Positions 10,331 to 22,055 of a DNA stretch of 64,000 nucleotides are shown here, piece by piece. Every line of letters begins with the position of its first letter. The first letter of the stretch is position 1. The stretch comes from Entoloma clypeatum. Taxonomy: Eukaryota; Basidiomycota; Agaricomycetes; Agaricales; Entolomataceae. The translations under genes and the position numbers were made by a program. The DNA is taken from the NCBI GenBank assembly GCA_963565915.1, contig OY751494.1, forward strand, positions 1,116,001-1,180,000, given 5' to 3'. Below the pieces are notes generated by a model. It was not told where the DNA came from, made no database searches, and saw nothing but the letters and a program-made list of their open reading frames with translations.

Positions 10331-13300
10331 ATGTATGCCCCGGCCAAGTATGGCTCCCATCTCGACGACCCCTACATAAACAAGATACACATCCACCCTC
10401 CCTCCCCTGAACCCCTCTCTCGCCATTCCACGCCAGATTACGACTATTCTCCGTATTCTTCCCATTCCAATCTCTCGTTCGATGACAGTCACGTGCTCGA
10501 AGGTTTCGCTGAAGCCTCAAACTTTCAAGGTCCCAGTCAGTCATTGCTCATGGTCGATGACCTGACTACCAATCCCTACAATCATTATCGTTCGTCTTCC
10601 CCATCGGCGTCCCATTCTTCGCGCTCTCCGTCACCTTCAGATTCTTTGGCCACAGCACCTAGTCGTTCCCCGTCCGCTTCCCCTCAACCAGACTACGTAC
10701 CTCTGTCCTATCGGGCGCGAAGCAGATCTGACACTGCTCTGGATCTACCGGATTGGGATATTGCAGGTGGCCAGCAACTCTGGAGGAATGATGCGCGTCG
10801 CCTTACTGTAGGCGTGGACGACTCTGAACGACCGCTTAAAGTCGATTTTGGTCCAGATGGTCAACCGCCCAAGGCGGCTGTATCAAAGCGTAAAGTCACG
10901 ACTGATCAGCCAATTGATACTTCGGGAAAGCGGAGAAAGAAAGGGACCTCTTTTGGTTGTCCTCTCTGCGGAGTTGCATTCACAACAAGTTTCTCGCTCG
11001 CGAGTGCGGTCTTCCTGATTGTTACGATCGATACCGTCTCATTGACTTCTTCTTATTCAGATCACGTCCGTGCACACGACGGAGGGAAACCGTTTCGGTG
11101 TCAATGGCCTGGCTGTGGCAAAACCTTTGCCAATTATTCCAACTGTAAATACCACGAACAAGTGCATGTGGCCCTGCATTGTGGCGCCTGCGACAGGTCC
11201 TTCCTCAATAAGGATAACCTGAATCGACACTGTACGTTCGACTGTCGCTCTTCTTCCTTGTATGTGGTTTCCTCAACTGATGTTAATCACTGGTTAGTAT
11301 TGAACTTCCATGCCGAACTTCCAGGAACCAACACAATTCGTCGCCATTCCAACCCCGCAATGCGTACCATATCATCTTCGCCTGCTCCCACATCCCAATT
11401 CATGAATGGCTTGAACATATTCCCGTCATCGACAAAGATTTCCAGCCACCAAGCGCAAATTCAGCCAGTGGGTGGACAGCGAATTCGAGGTAGAGATAGG
11501 GGCAAGGAGAAAGAGAGAAGTCACCAGCACGGGACGCATAGGAGCCAGAGCACTGGGACGACCTTTGTCGGGGGCAACCAAACAGCATTAAGCACTGTGC
11601 CATCGCATCAATCAATTCGATGTATCACAGCTGACAATGCTTTCTCTCATGCGTCCGCCATGGAACCCTCACTTCTGGAGGCACTGGGTCGCCTTCAATA
11701 TGATGGTCTGTATCAAATCCAGGTCGGTTTCAACGAAGTGATGATAGAGGAAGGCCTCCTGGTGCAAGAAATCTACATCTCCCTGGATGCCGACATGCAT
11801 ATGCCTGGTCAGGAAGTGTGCAGTGTGTTCGAGGCCGCTTTGACTCCCTTCCCAGGCATAGTCTATACACCAAGCGAAACCTACCATATACCGATTGACA
11901 GTTCCTTGTCGGCTACTTCCTCAAATACAGAATCTACCTGGGCGCGCGTTGATGGCCAAAGTGGCAATGACGCAGACAGCAGGGGGGGAGAAGACCTCAA
12001 TGACGGCAATGGGGAGGGTGGAGGAAGAAAAGACGGTGATGAAAGCGGTAGCAAGGGTGACGGAAGCAGAGAAGACAACGACAACAGCGATGAGCGTAGG
12101 GGGGGAAAGGGCCAACCAACTGGGCAGGCAGGACGCCGTGTGCTCAACATTCCACGCTTCGGTTCGAAGTTGACAATCAGCGGAGAGGATGACTCGCATC
12201 AGGTCGAAGTTGCTGGTGGCCTGGATATCACCGTGGGTGCCAAAAAAATGATTGAGGCTCATCTGGTGACTTACGTTACGGTGCTGATTTATAGGTTGAT
12301 GAAAACTTCAGAGGAGAATCCTGTCCTGAGGGTTCGGAATGGTCTGGTCCATGGTTCAACGTTGGCATGACCAACTTGAGGGTCGACTCGAATTTCAAGA
12401 GCCAGCCGACGTATACATTTTCTCTCGTTCAAGTCCGAATCAAAGCCAAGGGTAAGTCTCAATGTGTCGTGGGGTTGAGTGAGACGCAGACACCAACGAG
12501 TTCGACTTTTGCGGCTGATACTGCAATCGTGAGAAGGGAGAGAGTTCATCAATTCGGTTTCGCCGCTGTGTTGGGCACGAGTCCCGCGGCTCGCCTGAGT
12601 GGATGGTGGGGCAGCATATCGGGTCGGGAAGACGTCGAAAGGCGATGGGCAATCAACACTCATAGCACCATGAGCTCCGCTGATGGAGAAGAATCAGAGG
12701 ACGTGTCCTGGAGTTATACCCATAACGATGCTCATCCGACATTCGGAGCTGAACGCCCTCAGAAGTGGACCTTCGATCGGGGCTTCCTCCCGTCTTCTTC
12801 GTTCGGATTCAGTCGACGCGAAGCGGCACCTATCGTGGAGGCAGATCTCATGGTCTTCTGGTCGACCGATTCCAAAGCAAGCCATGCGGATCGACGAGGA
12901 TTCGTCCCCTTTCGCCATGGAACAGCGGCGAAGGATAACAAGCCACCCGTTTTTGCGAATTTCATTCACCAGGTGGCAATCGTAGTGGACGTGAACGACA
13001 TCAAAGACACAAAGTCATCCGTTATCGTAGGCGACATTGCTGATCGTGCTACGTTCTCTGCGGCCGCACCTGCAAATGAGGGAGCTGTCCACTTTGGACC
13101 ACCCATTAGAAGGACCGCCGAAACCCATTCCAACACCGATCTCGGTCGCGGGTCGCGTACCAATTGCCATGTTCTCGTCCGTCGCGCGATTGAAGGAAGA
13201 GCGTCCTTGACTGACGCGGAAAGGAAAGGTGAGTAGAACGCAATGCTATATATTCTACATTAAACAATTGATTTGAACTTTTTACTTAGGATTATCACGA

Positions 13301-13462
13301 CTGGAATTGTCGTCTCCGACACCTGTATGGGGTTCGGCAACTGTTTTAGGTTTGCCGACGCCGTCAGTGACACCGATATCTTTTTCGCTTGGTCCTGCAC
13401 ATCTCGGAGAAAACAATTTGACTTCGATCGCCAACGCAGACCCTCTTTCGCAAGTAGAATGA
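10331..13462 (+). CDS. YTHNDA-module protein P2, C2H2 zinc-finger N-terminus
   Basis: Second paralogue. Exons 10331-11003, 11061-11231, 11298-12232, 12295-13228 and 13290-13462 give 961 residues. Residues 1-205 are Ser/Pro-rich with a basic KRRKK cluster that could be a nuclear localisation signal. Three C2H2 fingers follow. The first is CPLCGVAF...LANHVRAH, completed only by removing intron 11004-11060. The second is CQWPGCGKTF...HEQVH. The third is CGACDRSF...HLLNFH, which needs intron 11232-11297. The shared module begins near residue 389 (RCITADNAFSHASAMEP). Its hinge is rich in Gly, Asp, Glu, Ser and Lys rather than pure glycine. The module then continues with RRVLNIPRFGSKLTISG, WSGPWFNVGM, SYTHNDAHPTF and EADLMVFWS. 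The fingers suggest DNA binding in the nucleus, which is an inference. The gene lies in tandem with P1, with a decayed copy between. Confidence 0.8.
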
Positions 13463-13563
13463 GATTGGAGGGTATGCCGATCCCGAGTTTGTCGTCAAAT
13501 CCTGGTCTCTTTGGGACGTGTTCCTCCAAATCTTCTCTCTCGATTTCCTCGTATTTCCTGATG

Positions 13564-13685
13564 CCACTTTGATGCCCTGATTATGATCCCATACGTTCTG
13601 TTTACAGCGTTGGCATGACTTCCTTATTCCACTTTTGATACCCCAGTTATGATCTCATACGTTCTGTTGACAGCATTCTTTATTA
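13564..13685. repeat. two-copy tandem repeat, period about 65 bp
   Basis: Two imperfect copies, starting near 13564 and 13629, share CCACTTT-GAT, TTATGATC-CATACG and TTCTGTT-ACAGC text. They lie just after the stop codon of the zinc-finger paralogue. No coding potential is apparent. They may be part of its 3' UTR or a small local duplication. Confidence 0.6.
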
Positions 13686-13833
13686 CGAACATTTGACAGG
13701 ATTCACTGCACAGCTATGACGCCAGAAAGAATCGGTAGCACATCCGCTGATGCATTTGATCGATTGTTATTATTTTCTACGGACTACTAAATAGTTCATT
13801 CAATGATATTTGAACCGAGACGATGAGCGCTTG

Positions 13834-13872
13834 AGCATTCACGCAGACACAATACTTGGGGGAAAAAAATCC
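13834..13872. repeat. direct repeat, left copy, flanking deaminase-like gene
   Basis: This copy has AGCATTCACGCAGACACA followed by ATACTTGG, a G run and an A run ending in TC. The same text recurs in the same orientation at 15537-15572 with a few changes. The two copies bracket the deaminase-like gene. Confidence 0.65.
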
Positions 13873-13926
13873 ATCATCATAAATACCTACGCGGAAGGTC
13901 ACTGATGAACTACAAGCCGACTGCCA

Positions 13927-15335
13927 TTATGCTAGAGTGGGTAATACCCCCTCAGTAAAGGCATCCTCAATATCATCATCCGCCGTCGAATCTATGTCCA
14001 ATCCTGGAAAACCAGATCCCACACTGCTATCTGAGTTCCGCCTCCAAGTCCTTGCGTGCTGCTTGAAATCGCTGAGGAGCTGATGTCTGATAGATTTCAT
14101 AAAGGCTGGACGGATTTCCCTGTCGAGCTCAGGAAGACTCGGCCCAAACCATCCAGGGTAAACCTTCCCGTGACAACCTTTGGTAGCGATCTGCTGATTC
14201 CTGATGTCGTTGTAGGTCTTTATGTAGTGACTGCACATAACGCAGGAAAGCTTCGAGACACCGATGTAGGGTATGACGTGGTTGATTTCGCCTTTGACAA
14301 TCGCCATAATCATAGCTAGTTCTACGTGGACGTTGGGTTTCCAGCGAACCACCTCCGAAGGCTCCAGCTCCTTCTGAAGCCGCTCTCGGAACGACTTGCG
14401 GTCCTCCTCCCATGCCACAGAAAGATGGGGTGTTCCGGTTAGGGCGGCATCTAAAGCCATTCTTATGGTTTCTGAAGACAGGTTGCAGCGATACGGAGTA
14501 GTCGCTGGCGTGGCGAGGACTTGAACTGAGAATTTCCCTTCCAAAATTTTGCGGAGGCGGCGTGACTGAGTCAGCATAAAAAGCCTATTGGCCGAGATCA
14601 CGAACGACATAATCTTCATCGCCCAACGCCGAAGTTGAAAACCTATGCGATGATCTTAAATACATAGAACGATATGGATTTCGGCCGGGGTGAAATTCAT
14701 TTAGGTGTCGGATCACGTACTGTCAGCCAGCCAGGCATCTGCGTCGTCAAGCAATGTAACCTTATGGTCGGCAGGGGAGTCTTCGGGAAGAAGGTTGCGT
14801 TGCGTCCAGTTCGAATAGATCTTTTGAAGCATTTTTAGATTGGCAGTGGAAAGCAGTTTCGTGGCCTGTGCGTTGGCGACGGTCTTGAGAATGAGGTCCA
14901 CATGCCGAAGGAACGACAGCAACGTGGAACGATCCTCGGGCTTGAAGTGCGTCCGATCCTGCTCGATGTACCTATGTATGGCCGAAAAATTGCTCTCGCG
15001 CTTCGTCACGCGATACGCGAAAATCTCGAATGAAAAGTTGTGAATGGCGCGGCTAACCTCGATGAGGTTGGGCTCAAGCTCTTTCCCAATGATCTTCTGG
15101 GAGTGATCACTTGAATGAGATTTGTAAGGGACTTGGCGAAGCATCGTAAAGATAGACTGTAGGTGTTGAGGACAACAACGAGCCCCGTCATCGTCTTTGT
15201 GGTTGAAAACGACATACAATTGCGTCGCTAGGGTGCCTTCGGCTTCATTCAGGCGGGCCACCGTAGCAGAGATGTCTCCTCGTCGAAAAAGTGAGATATC
15301 GGCGACTACATTGAGAAGGGTCTGCAGTCGCCGGG
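13927..15335 (-). CDS. deaminase-like protein, OTT_1508-like family
   Basis: Reads right to left. An upstream exon (15335-14721) encodes LLNVVADISLFRRGD and ARLNEAEGTLATQLYVVFN. It joins across intron 14720-14643 to an exon reading RRWAMKIMSFVISANRL, which ends at 13927. The signature is a zinc-deaminase pair: VHVELAM (His-x-Glu) near 14320 and LSCVMCSHY (Cys-x2-Cys) near 14235, with a helical segment between. This matches the fungal OTT_1508-like deaminase family, which is described as related to polymorphic-toxin deaminases and expanded in mushrooms. Substrate and role are unknown. The 5' end is unresolved: the frame is closed by a stop just upstream, and related-looking sequence (YYTELLRATSRHANRRLL) sits in another frame at 15341-15488. 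A further intron or a frameshift is therefore possible. Confidence 0.68.
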
Positions 15336-15536
15336 GACGTCTAGACAGAATTGTTCATCTTGGAGTAGCCGCCGATTTGCATGTCTTGAGGTTGCCCTGA
15401 GAAGCTCTGTGTAGTACACTGGGTGCTCTGGATCGATGGCGATGGGGTTGGACATGCGTGCTCGCCATATCCGGCGTTTGGCTCCCACGGTACTAGCTCA
15501 CGATGTTGGGATGCATGGTTCAACATTCAACGTTTA

Positions 15537-15572
15537 AGCATTCACGCAGACACAGTACTTGGAAAAAAAATC
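15537..15572. repeat. direct repeat, right copy, flanking deaminase-like gene
   Basis: Partner of the copy at 13834-13872, with the same CATTCACGCAGACACA core, TACTTGG and an A run ending in TC. It lies just upstream of the deaminase-like coding region. It may be one end of an old insertion or a shared UTR-derived duplication. Confidence 0.65.
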
Positions 15573-15903
15573 TCTGAGCCTGCTGTAGTAGGAACGATCG
15601 GATGTGTACACCAAGAGTGCGCCGGGGACAGGATCGCAATTTAGGGCATTATGCACCATATCATGCGTGGAGTGCAATGAGTAAATGGGGCCGAAGTGGT
15701 CCAACATGCATCGTGAAAACGAGAAAATGAACGTGTTCCTAACAGCAAGCATCCCAAGAATCATGATGGCACTCAAATTGGAGACGGACCTTTTGAATTC
15801 AGAGAGCTTCACATCAAATGTGTTCCAGTCAGCATCTAGTGGCCAAAAGTTTCACTTCTTTCAATGCAGTCCATTCAAGACCACGGTAAGTTATTCCTTG
15901 ACA

Positions 15904-17094
15904 TTACAAGAATTTGACATAAGACGCAGGAAACAATCCTGTCTTTCCATCAAACTCCCCAGTCCACCTGCCGACCGAGTAAAAAAAAGTTCAGTAAACC
16001 CGGAATAAATAAAAAACAATCTGGGACAACGCACCAATCATCCGAAGTACGCTCCGTCACTAGAACTCGCTGGTTCTCCCTTATATTCAAGTCTCCCGGT
16101 TCCTGTACATAGCACATTGAGAGGAATGGAAAACACACATGGAAGCGTTTGTACTATACTCACCGCTGAATCATAGTCATACAAAGCCTCCGCCCACTCT
16201 CCCTGCTCCTGCTCTTCCTCCTCTTGGTGTGCAGCCGGGGGTGGCGGAGGAGCAGGAGCAGGAGGAGCAGGAGGAGGAGCAGCAACCATCGACTGCGAGC
16301 TGCGAACGGGGGGCGGCGCGAACGCGTGTTTCTTCGGTGCAAAAGCGGCGGGTGCGGGGGGCGGTGAGGGCGGACTGGGGTTCTTCTTACCGACAGAGCC
16401 GTAGATGGAGGAGAGCGCGTTCTTGGTAGATGATGTATCGACCTCTCCCCATTTCTGATGGGGGGAATACGAGTTCTGCGATGAGGATCATGGGGAAACC
16501 GGGAGGTGGGGCGGGCGGGGGGACGTACCCGGGAAGCAACCAACCCAGAATGACCCGCCGGCTTTTCTGCGATGGGAGGCGGTCCCGAACGAGCTCCAGT
16601 GAACGCCCCGCTGTTCCGCGCCGAGAAGGCCGCCACCCTCCCCGCTACGCTGCTCAGGGCCTCTCCGTCGGATGTCTAGCCGATGATGGAGGTCTGCACA
16701 TATCTCACGAAGCAGTGGGAGAGAGAAACGGCCGACTTACGTTGGCAGTATTGGAACCTGGTGAGGGAGACGCAGCATGTCTCAAGCCAGCAGACACGAG
16801 TTTTGAAGTCGCTTCGGGATTCGACGCGAGTGCACGGTGTACGGCCGAGGCTGCGGGTGCGCTCAGGCTTGAGGCAGAACCAGCGGCGGATTGGGCGATG
16901 CTGGTGAGGACTTGGGGGCGAGAGGAAAAGTACCTGTCAAGTTTTGAGATACGCGAATGATCAATTTAGCTATAACGGTTCAATTGATCGACAACGCAAC
17001 TCGTCTAGGAGAGCGAAGAATGCGTCCTTCTCGTGGTGCTGGAGGTTCGTGAACACCATCGCGGCGTGGCGGATGTCGTTGAACAGGCGCGAGT
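15904..17094 (-). CDS. SH3-domain adaptor protein
   Basis: Six recognisable exons read right to left. The first recognised exon starts at 17094 and reads LFNDIRHAAMVFTNLQHHEK, then DAFFALLDE. It splices (intron 17000-16934) to YFSSRPQVLTSIAQSAAG. Middle exons encode ALSSVAGRVAAFSARNSGAF and WGEVDTSSTKNALSSIYG, followed by a proline-rich hinge (about 16160-16290). The C-terminus is an SH3 domain with ALYDYDSA, EPGDLNIRENQRVLV, TSDDWWTGEF and GLFPASYVKF, spread over three exons and ending at stop 15904. The ALYDY, DDWW and ASYV positions of an SH3 fold are all present. Layout resembles fungal cortical-actin SH3 adaptors such as Csh3 or Lsb1, so a role in actin patches or endocytosis is plausible but inferred. 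The initiating exon upstream of 17094 was not identified. Confidence 0.75.
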
Positions 17095-17542
17095 CTGCAG
17101 GTAGTGAGTGTAGTCACTGTCGATCAATTGAACGTATGTCCTGCGCAGCACTACAACTTATCAAACGCAGCTCAAAAATTCAAGTCTTTTTTTCTTCTTT
17201 GCTATCAAATAGTACGACGTAGCCATATAGTAGTAATCGGTACATATATCCACGGTGAACAAGGAATAAAGGCACAAAAAAAAATAAAAGACAAAGGAGA
17301 GGTTCATTGCTTTATGCGTGCGGAGTTAGAGCGTCGTCAAAAACAAACGAGTCAATCGCAAGGAAGAAGGGAGAAAAAGAACAACGAAAGCAATAATAAC
17401 AACCAACGAATATTCACCACGTTTTTTTTTATAAAAAAAAACACAAACAACAAACTGCAGACCTTTCCACCTCCATTCCAGACGGCTTTGGCATGTACAA
17501 TGTACACCGAGGATGAGACGAGGCGAAAAGGCACCAGGATAT

Positions 17543-20500
17543 CTATTGTGACCAATTAAAAATGTCGAAATCGACGGGTATCGAACTGTCCACGATCGGA
17601 CTCGTATTTTGAGGTTGCTGAGGCCCAGGCGTCCCGGACATATGCCGCATCCCCTGCATGCCCAAGTCCGTCTGGTGCCCTGGCCCAGGAGACGGCGACG
17701 CGAACGGATACCCTCCTCCCTGCGACTGCGGAGACCATCCCTGCCCACCACCACCACCACCCAACGGCGACGGCGCCCCGCTATACGCACTCCCAGGCGG
17801 CGACATCCCATACGACCCCGCCCCTCCCTGCTGCTGTCCCGGCTGCTGCCACGACGCCATAGGCGACCCCATCTGCTGATGCTGCCCCTGCACACCATGC
17901 GGCGGACTCTGCGCAGCCAGCGCCCGCTGCGCATGCACCATCCGCGCATAGTCCTCCTTCCCCATCGTCGTCATCGACCCCCCGCGTGACGGCGGCGGCC
18001 TCGGCGTTATCGGGCTCCCTCCCGTTGGACCATCCGACGGCGAGCGCGCGCTCCTCGCAATCCCCGGTATCGCACCCACCGCACCTCCTCCACCAGGAGG
18101 CACACCCATCCCCATCCCCATCCTCTGCTGCTGTTCCCTCATCCGTTCCTGTTGCTGCTGTTCCCTCATCCGTTCCTGCTGCTGCTGCTCCCTCATCCGT
18201 TCTTGTTGCTGCTGTTCCCTCATCCGCTCCTGCTGATGCTGCTGCTGCTGCTGTTGTTGTTGTTGTTGTTGCTGAGCATACGCCATCTGCTGCTGCTGCT
18301 GGTTCATCATCATTGCATTCATCCCCTGCCCCTGCCCTTGCCCCTGCCCCTGCCCCTGCCCGCCAGTAAGCCGCGCCTGCTGCATCATCATCAGCTGCTG
18401 CCTCTGCACCGCAGAAAGGCTGTTGAGGTTTATCCCGGGCGGGAGCATCCGTGGGTCCAGTCCGCCGCCGCTGCCGCCTCCTCCTGGTCCTCCTCCCACA
18501 GCACCGCCGCTCTGACCGAGATTCGGTGCGTCCAGCCCGAAAAGGTTGTGTTGTTGGTGCTGCGACATGGGCGAATGCGGTGGGACAGGCGACGTGGGGT
18601 TCGCGTTCGCGAACGGTCCCTGTTGCTTGAGGCCCAGGTTTGAATTTTGGTTCTGGTTCGACATGCCATGATGTGGAGACATCTGCTGTTGCATCTGATT
18701 ACGCTGAAACATCTGCTGTTGAGGATTCTGTTGCTGAGGATGTTGTTGCTGGGGGTGCTGTTGCTGTTCTTGGTGTTGTTGCTGCTGTTGCTGTTGCCGC
18801 AGATGACTCTGTTGAAATGTTAACAATCAGCGGTAGACACAAGGTCCGAAAGAAGCCTTCACCTGTGCGATCAACATCTTCTGCATCTGCTGCGGCACCG
18901 TGAGCCCCGAGAAACCAGGCACCATCCGCGTCATGTATTGCAAGAACGGATGTCCCGGTGACTGCAGTATATTCAACAGCTGCTGCTGCAGATGCGCATT
19001 CGACGGAGGCCCTCCACTTCCCGCACCACCACCACCACCACCGTTACCACCTCCCATACCAACTCCTCCTGGTCCCATCCCAGACGCACCAGCCATACCA
19101 AGGTTCGAAGGCCCAGCAGCTGCATTCACATTCATCCCATTTACTCCAACTCCCATAGGATTCATGTTCCCCCCACCACCCATCATCATACCCTGCTGCG
19201 GCTGCTGCATCTGCTGAGGCTGTCTCTGCTGCTGCTGCTGCTGCATCCCACCCGCCCCCATCCCCATCCCCACGCCCATCCCACCCGGAGGCGACATCTG
19301 CCTCACCGCAGCGGCCTGCGCAGCCCGTATCTGCGCCTGCCGCGCCCGATCCCGGTTGGACGCTGCCAGCTGCGCCTCGGCCGTGTTCCCGATCACGCCG
19401 GGGTTGAGCCCCGCGATCTGAGCTTCTGAGAGGTGGGGTGACGGGTGGGGCATGGGTTGCGGCTGGGGCTGGAATTGAGTGTGATGCGGGTTGGTTGGGG
19501 GAGAAGGCGCGGAAGAGGAGGAGAGAAGGAGGGGGTTGGAGGTTGGGCTTGTGTGGATGGTTGTAGGTGTGAGATTGGCGTGGGCGGTGATAGTAGCAGG
19601 ACCGTTGGTGAGGCTGTCGTTGGTCATCGACAAGGAGAATTGTGAGGGTGATGGTGTGAGCATGGGGTTTGCGATGGAACTGGGATTGATCGCTGGCGAC
19701 GAGAGTGTAGACATGGAATGGTTGTTACCCATTGGCATGGGTATTGACGATGGAGGGGGCATGGAAGAGGCGGACGGCGGTCTGTTGTTGTCGCCTGTGT
19801 TTCGCCGCTTCATTGACATGCCGAAGTCCTCGTCGGGTCTGTCGCGTTTTAGTGTCGCGGGGAAGGGTGAGTGGTTTATCGGGTTCGGCATGGAAGGCTG
19901 CAGGGAGGCGGCGATACTCATTTGATGCCGCCGAGCGATCTCTTTGGCGAAAATGGAGGGGAGCTCAGAGTATATTTGCTGAATGCGTTCCACGGGGTGG
20001 AAGTCGACAGGTGGGGGAGGATCCATTACTGGAAGGCTCACCTAAGGGAATGATAAGTGGATGGGATATAAAAAGAATGGAGTAACACACTCCACGATTC
20101 TGATCGACTGCAGCAGCCATCCATGCAAGGTTTGATTGTAGACGGTGAGCGTATCTGAAGCCACGGGTTCATAAGATTAAGCAAGGAAACGGACAGGAGG
20201 GGTAGCGACTGACTGCTGGAACCTTGGTTCTGATGTCGTCGTGAATCCCCTGTTTTGAAATTCCATGCACACTCTGATGAAAATGAACACGTTAGGAAAG
20301 CATAATTGACACGCTGGGTGACTGACTTTAATAGTTCCGTGTTCAACTCCAGCATCAATACTACCTTTGAGTCATTTGCGTGAGAAGGTGACGAAGGGGC
20401 GGTTGCCGATGTAGGTGTTGCAGGTGAGTTGATCGATGTGGAAAGACTCGGGGGAGAATGCTGGCGATACAAGGAAGATGACGACGAATAAGTCATGAGA

Positions 20501-21174
20501 TTTGAAGCGGAATTATTGGCTGGATTCAAATCAAGCTTGGTTCTGGGATCCGCTCGACCTGCAGCCTCCGTGGAAGGCTTCTGGCGAACTGGTGAGGGAG
20601 TTGTTCTGGTGCGAGGATCGCCGCCCGAGCTTGTTTTCCCATGCAACCCATCTGGTGGAGTGTGTTCGACCTTTGGGTACACCGGCCGCGTGACTTGTTT
20701 GTCGTCTGCCTTGGGAGCCTCGTGCCGGTCCTCCTGATCGGGGGACGGGGAAAGCTCGCTCAAGGGTGTAGAGAGACGCGAAGCGGAGTCGACTTTGGGT
20801 TCTTCCTCTTCCTCCTCCTCCTGCCTGTGCGGGGACTGGATGGGTGCCTCCTTCTCCTCTGCATTGGGTGGGGGTGGTGGCGAGTCGACGAGAGAGCCAG
20901 TCTCGGGTGCGGGGGACAGCGAAGAGCTCCTGTCCCGTGTTGGGGACGCGGAGTTTCCGTCAGCAGGGCTTGACGGGGACGAAGCATGGGAGGCGATGGG
21001 GTCGTGCGGGCCGGTGGGTGTCGCTGGGCCGGGGAGGGACCTTGTGTGAGGGTGGTGGTGGAGGTCGGGGCGGACGGCGTCGAGGGGAGCGAGGTAGTGG
21101 TCCTGGATGTCTGACCATATGATTTTGTGGTCGTTGATTAGATTCTGCTTCGGATTTCGATCGATATGAAGCAT
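17543..21174 (-). CDS. Q-rich SSXT/SS18-like protein, probable SWI/SNF subunit
   Basis: Exons 21174-20327, 20273-20214, 20154-20091, 20041-18863 and 18808-17543 join in frame to about 1138 residues from the first ATG. The start is uncertain because the frame stays open upstream to 21327. After an acidic, Ser/Pro-rich N-terminus, the three junctions build LELNTELLKVCMEFQNRG, then HRLQSNLAWMAAAVDQNR and PPPPVDFHPVERIQQIY. The first two pieces resemble the SSXT N-terminal region of SS18/SYT (N-x-LL...eYQnkG...RNLiyLAtiAD), a known SWI/SNF-binding domain. The remainder is rich in Q, N, P, M and G: a nine-residue QQQQERMRE repeat (about 18125-18235), long CAG/CAA tracts, a GQ run and a C-terminus ending VDFDIFNWSQ. 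A nuclear chromatin-remodelling or activator role is inferred. It is divergent from the uL2 gene. Confidence 0.62.
18125..18270 (-). repeat. coding minisatellite and polyglutamine tract
   Basis: On the minus strand a 27-bp unit encoding QQQQERMRE is repeated about four times, next to a long run of CAA/CAG codons. On the plus strand it reads as CTGCTGCTG blocks separated by TTCCCTCATCCGTTC. The unit lies inside the Q-rich SSXT-like gene and is expected to vary in copy number between strains. Confidence 0.8.
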
Positions 21175-22055
21175 GTTACAGCCCAGCCAAGAGACGGTGG
21201 CAACGCTGACGGGTGAAAAGATGGTTGTGTTTGGGGGGTGCGCAGCAGCCGAGTCGATCCGCTGATGCAGTCCTCCGTGCTCGTCGTCGTGCTCGTGCTC
21301 GCGCTCAACGTTCGTCCCGACGAGCAATCAGCCTGTGTCCAACGCTGGGGCAGGGCGCACTTGAGGCAATGGGGGGATTGGGGCGTGTGACAGCGGAGTC
21401 TCAATAAGGCGTCTGTGCCCACTACTGACACCCGTCTCCACGCCATTGCCGACGACGAGCTCGAGGGGGAGTGCAGCACGTCCTGGACGGATGCAGCCCT
21501 GCCAACGAGCTCGTCCAAGCTCCGCTTCCGTTTCCTTCGCTATCACCCTTTGTGCTTCCCGCTTGCCGCGAATCACACACCATTACATCCCACCCATCAC
21601 CGAATGTATTCCCTTAGCCACCGTTTTGGATCTACCATCATCCCATGATTGTCACTCAAATTCCCTTTCTCCTGACCAGTCTAGCACCAAAAACGTACAA
21701 TAATCGTTCCTGTCTGCCTTATCTGTGAAATTGATATCCATCTGGTACCACCGACCCTGACTCAAAGTATTATTACATAATCATTGTTTGTCCTTTGTTG
21801 ACATCCCACCCAAAGTCGTCTCGAGATCATCACCAAAGCGCTCCTCAAGACACCTGCATGTGAGTATATGCCAAAATCTACCTCGTCTCCACCCCAACAC
21901 ACCGTATAACGCCCCCGTAAAAGAAAACGGCGTCGAAAACCGTCCACTTTTGGTTGGATGCACGGCGGTGCCATCGGATGTGCCCATTCCACCTCTTCCC
22001 AGAATCATCCAACGCCGAACGCTTTCTAACACATTTTTCTTCTTTAGAATTCACA

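Noticed and set aside
12452..12495. An intron at GTAAGT 12452 in the zinc-finger paralogue
   Set aside because: The frame is open through it and the paralogues have similar length there, so removal is not needed.
16160..16636. An Arg/Leu-rich minus-strand frame in the SH3 gene
   Set aside because: It is an off-frame reading through the proline-rich exon. The SH3 splice model gives conserved sequence in a different frame.
18100..18370. Possible CRISPR-like array in CTG-rich repeats
   Set aside because: The repeats have no spacers and are in-frame codons of a Q-rich eukaryotic protein.
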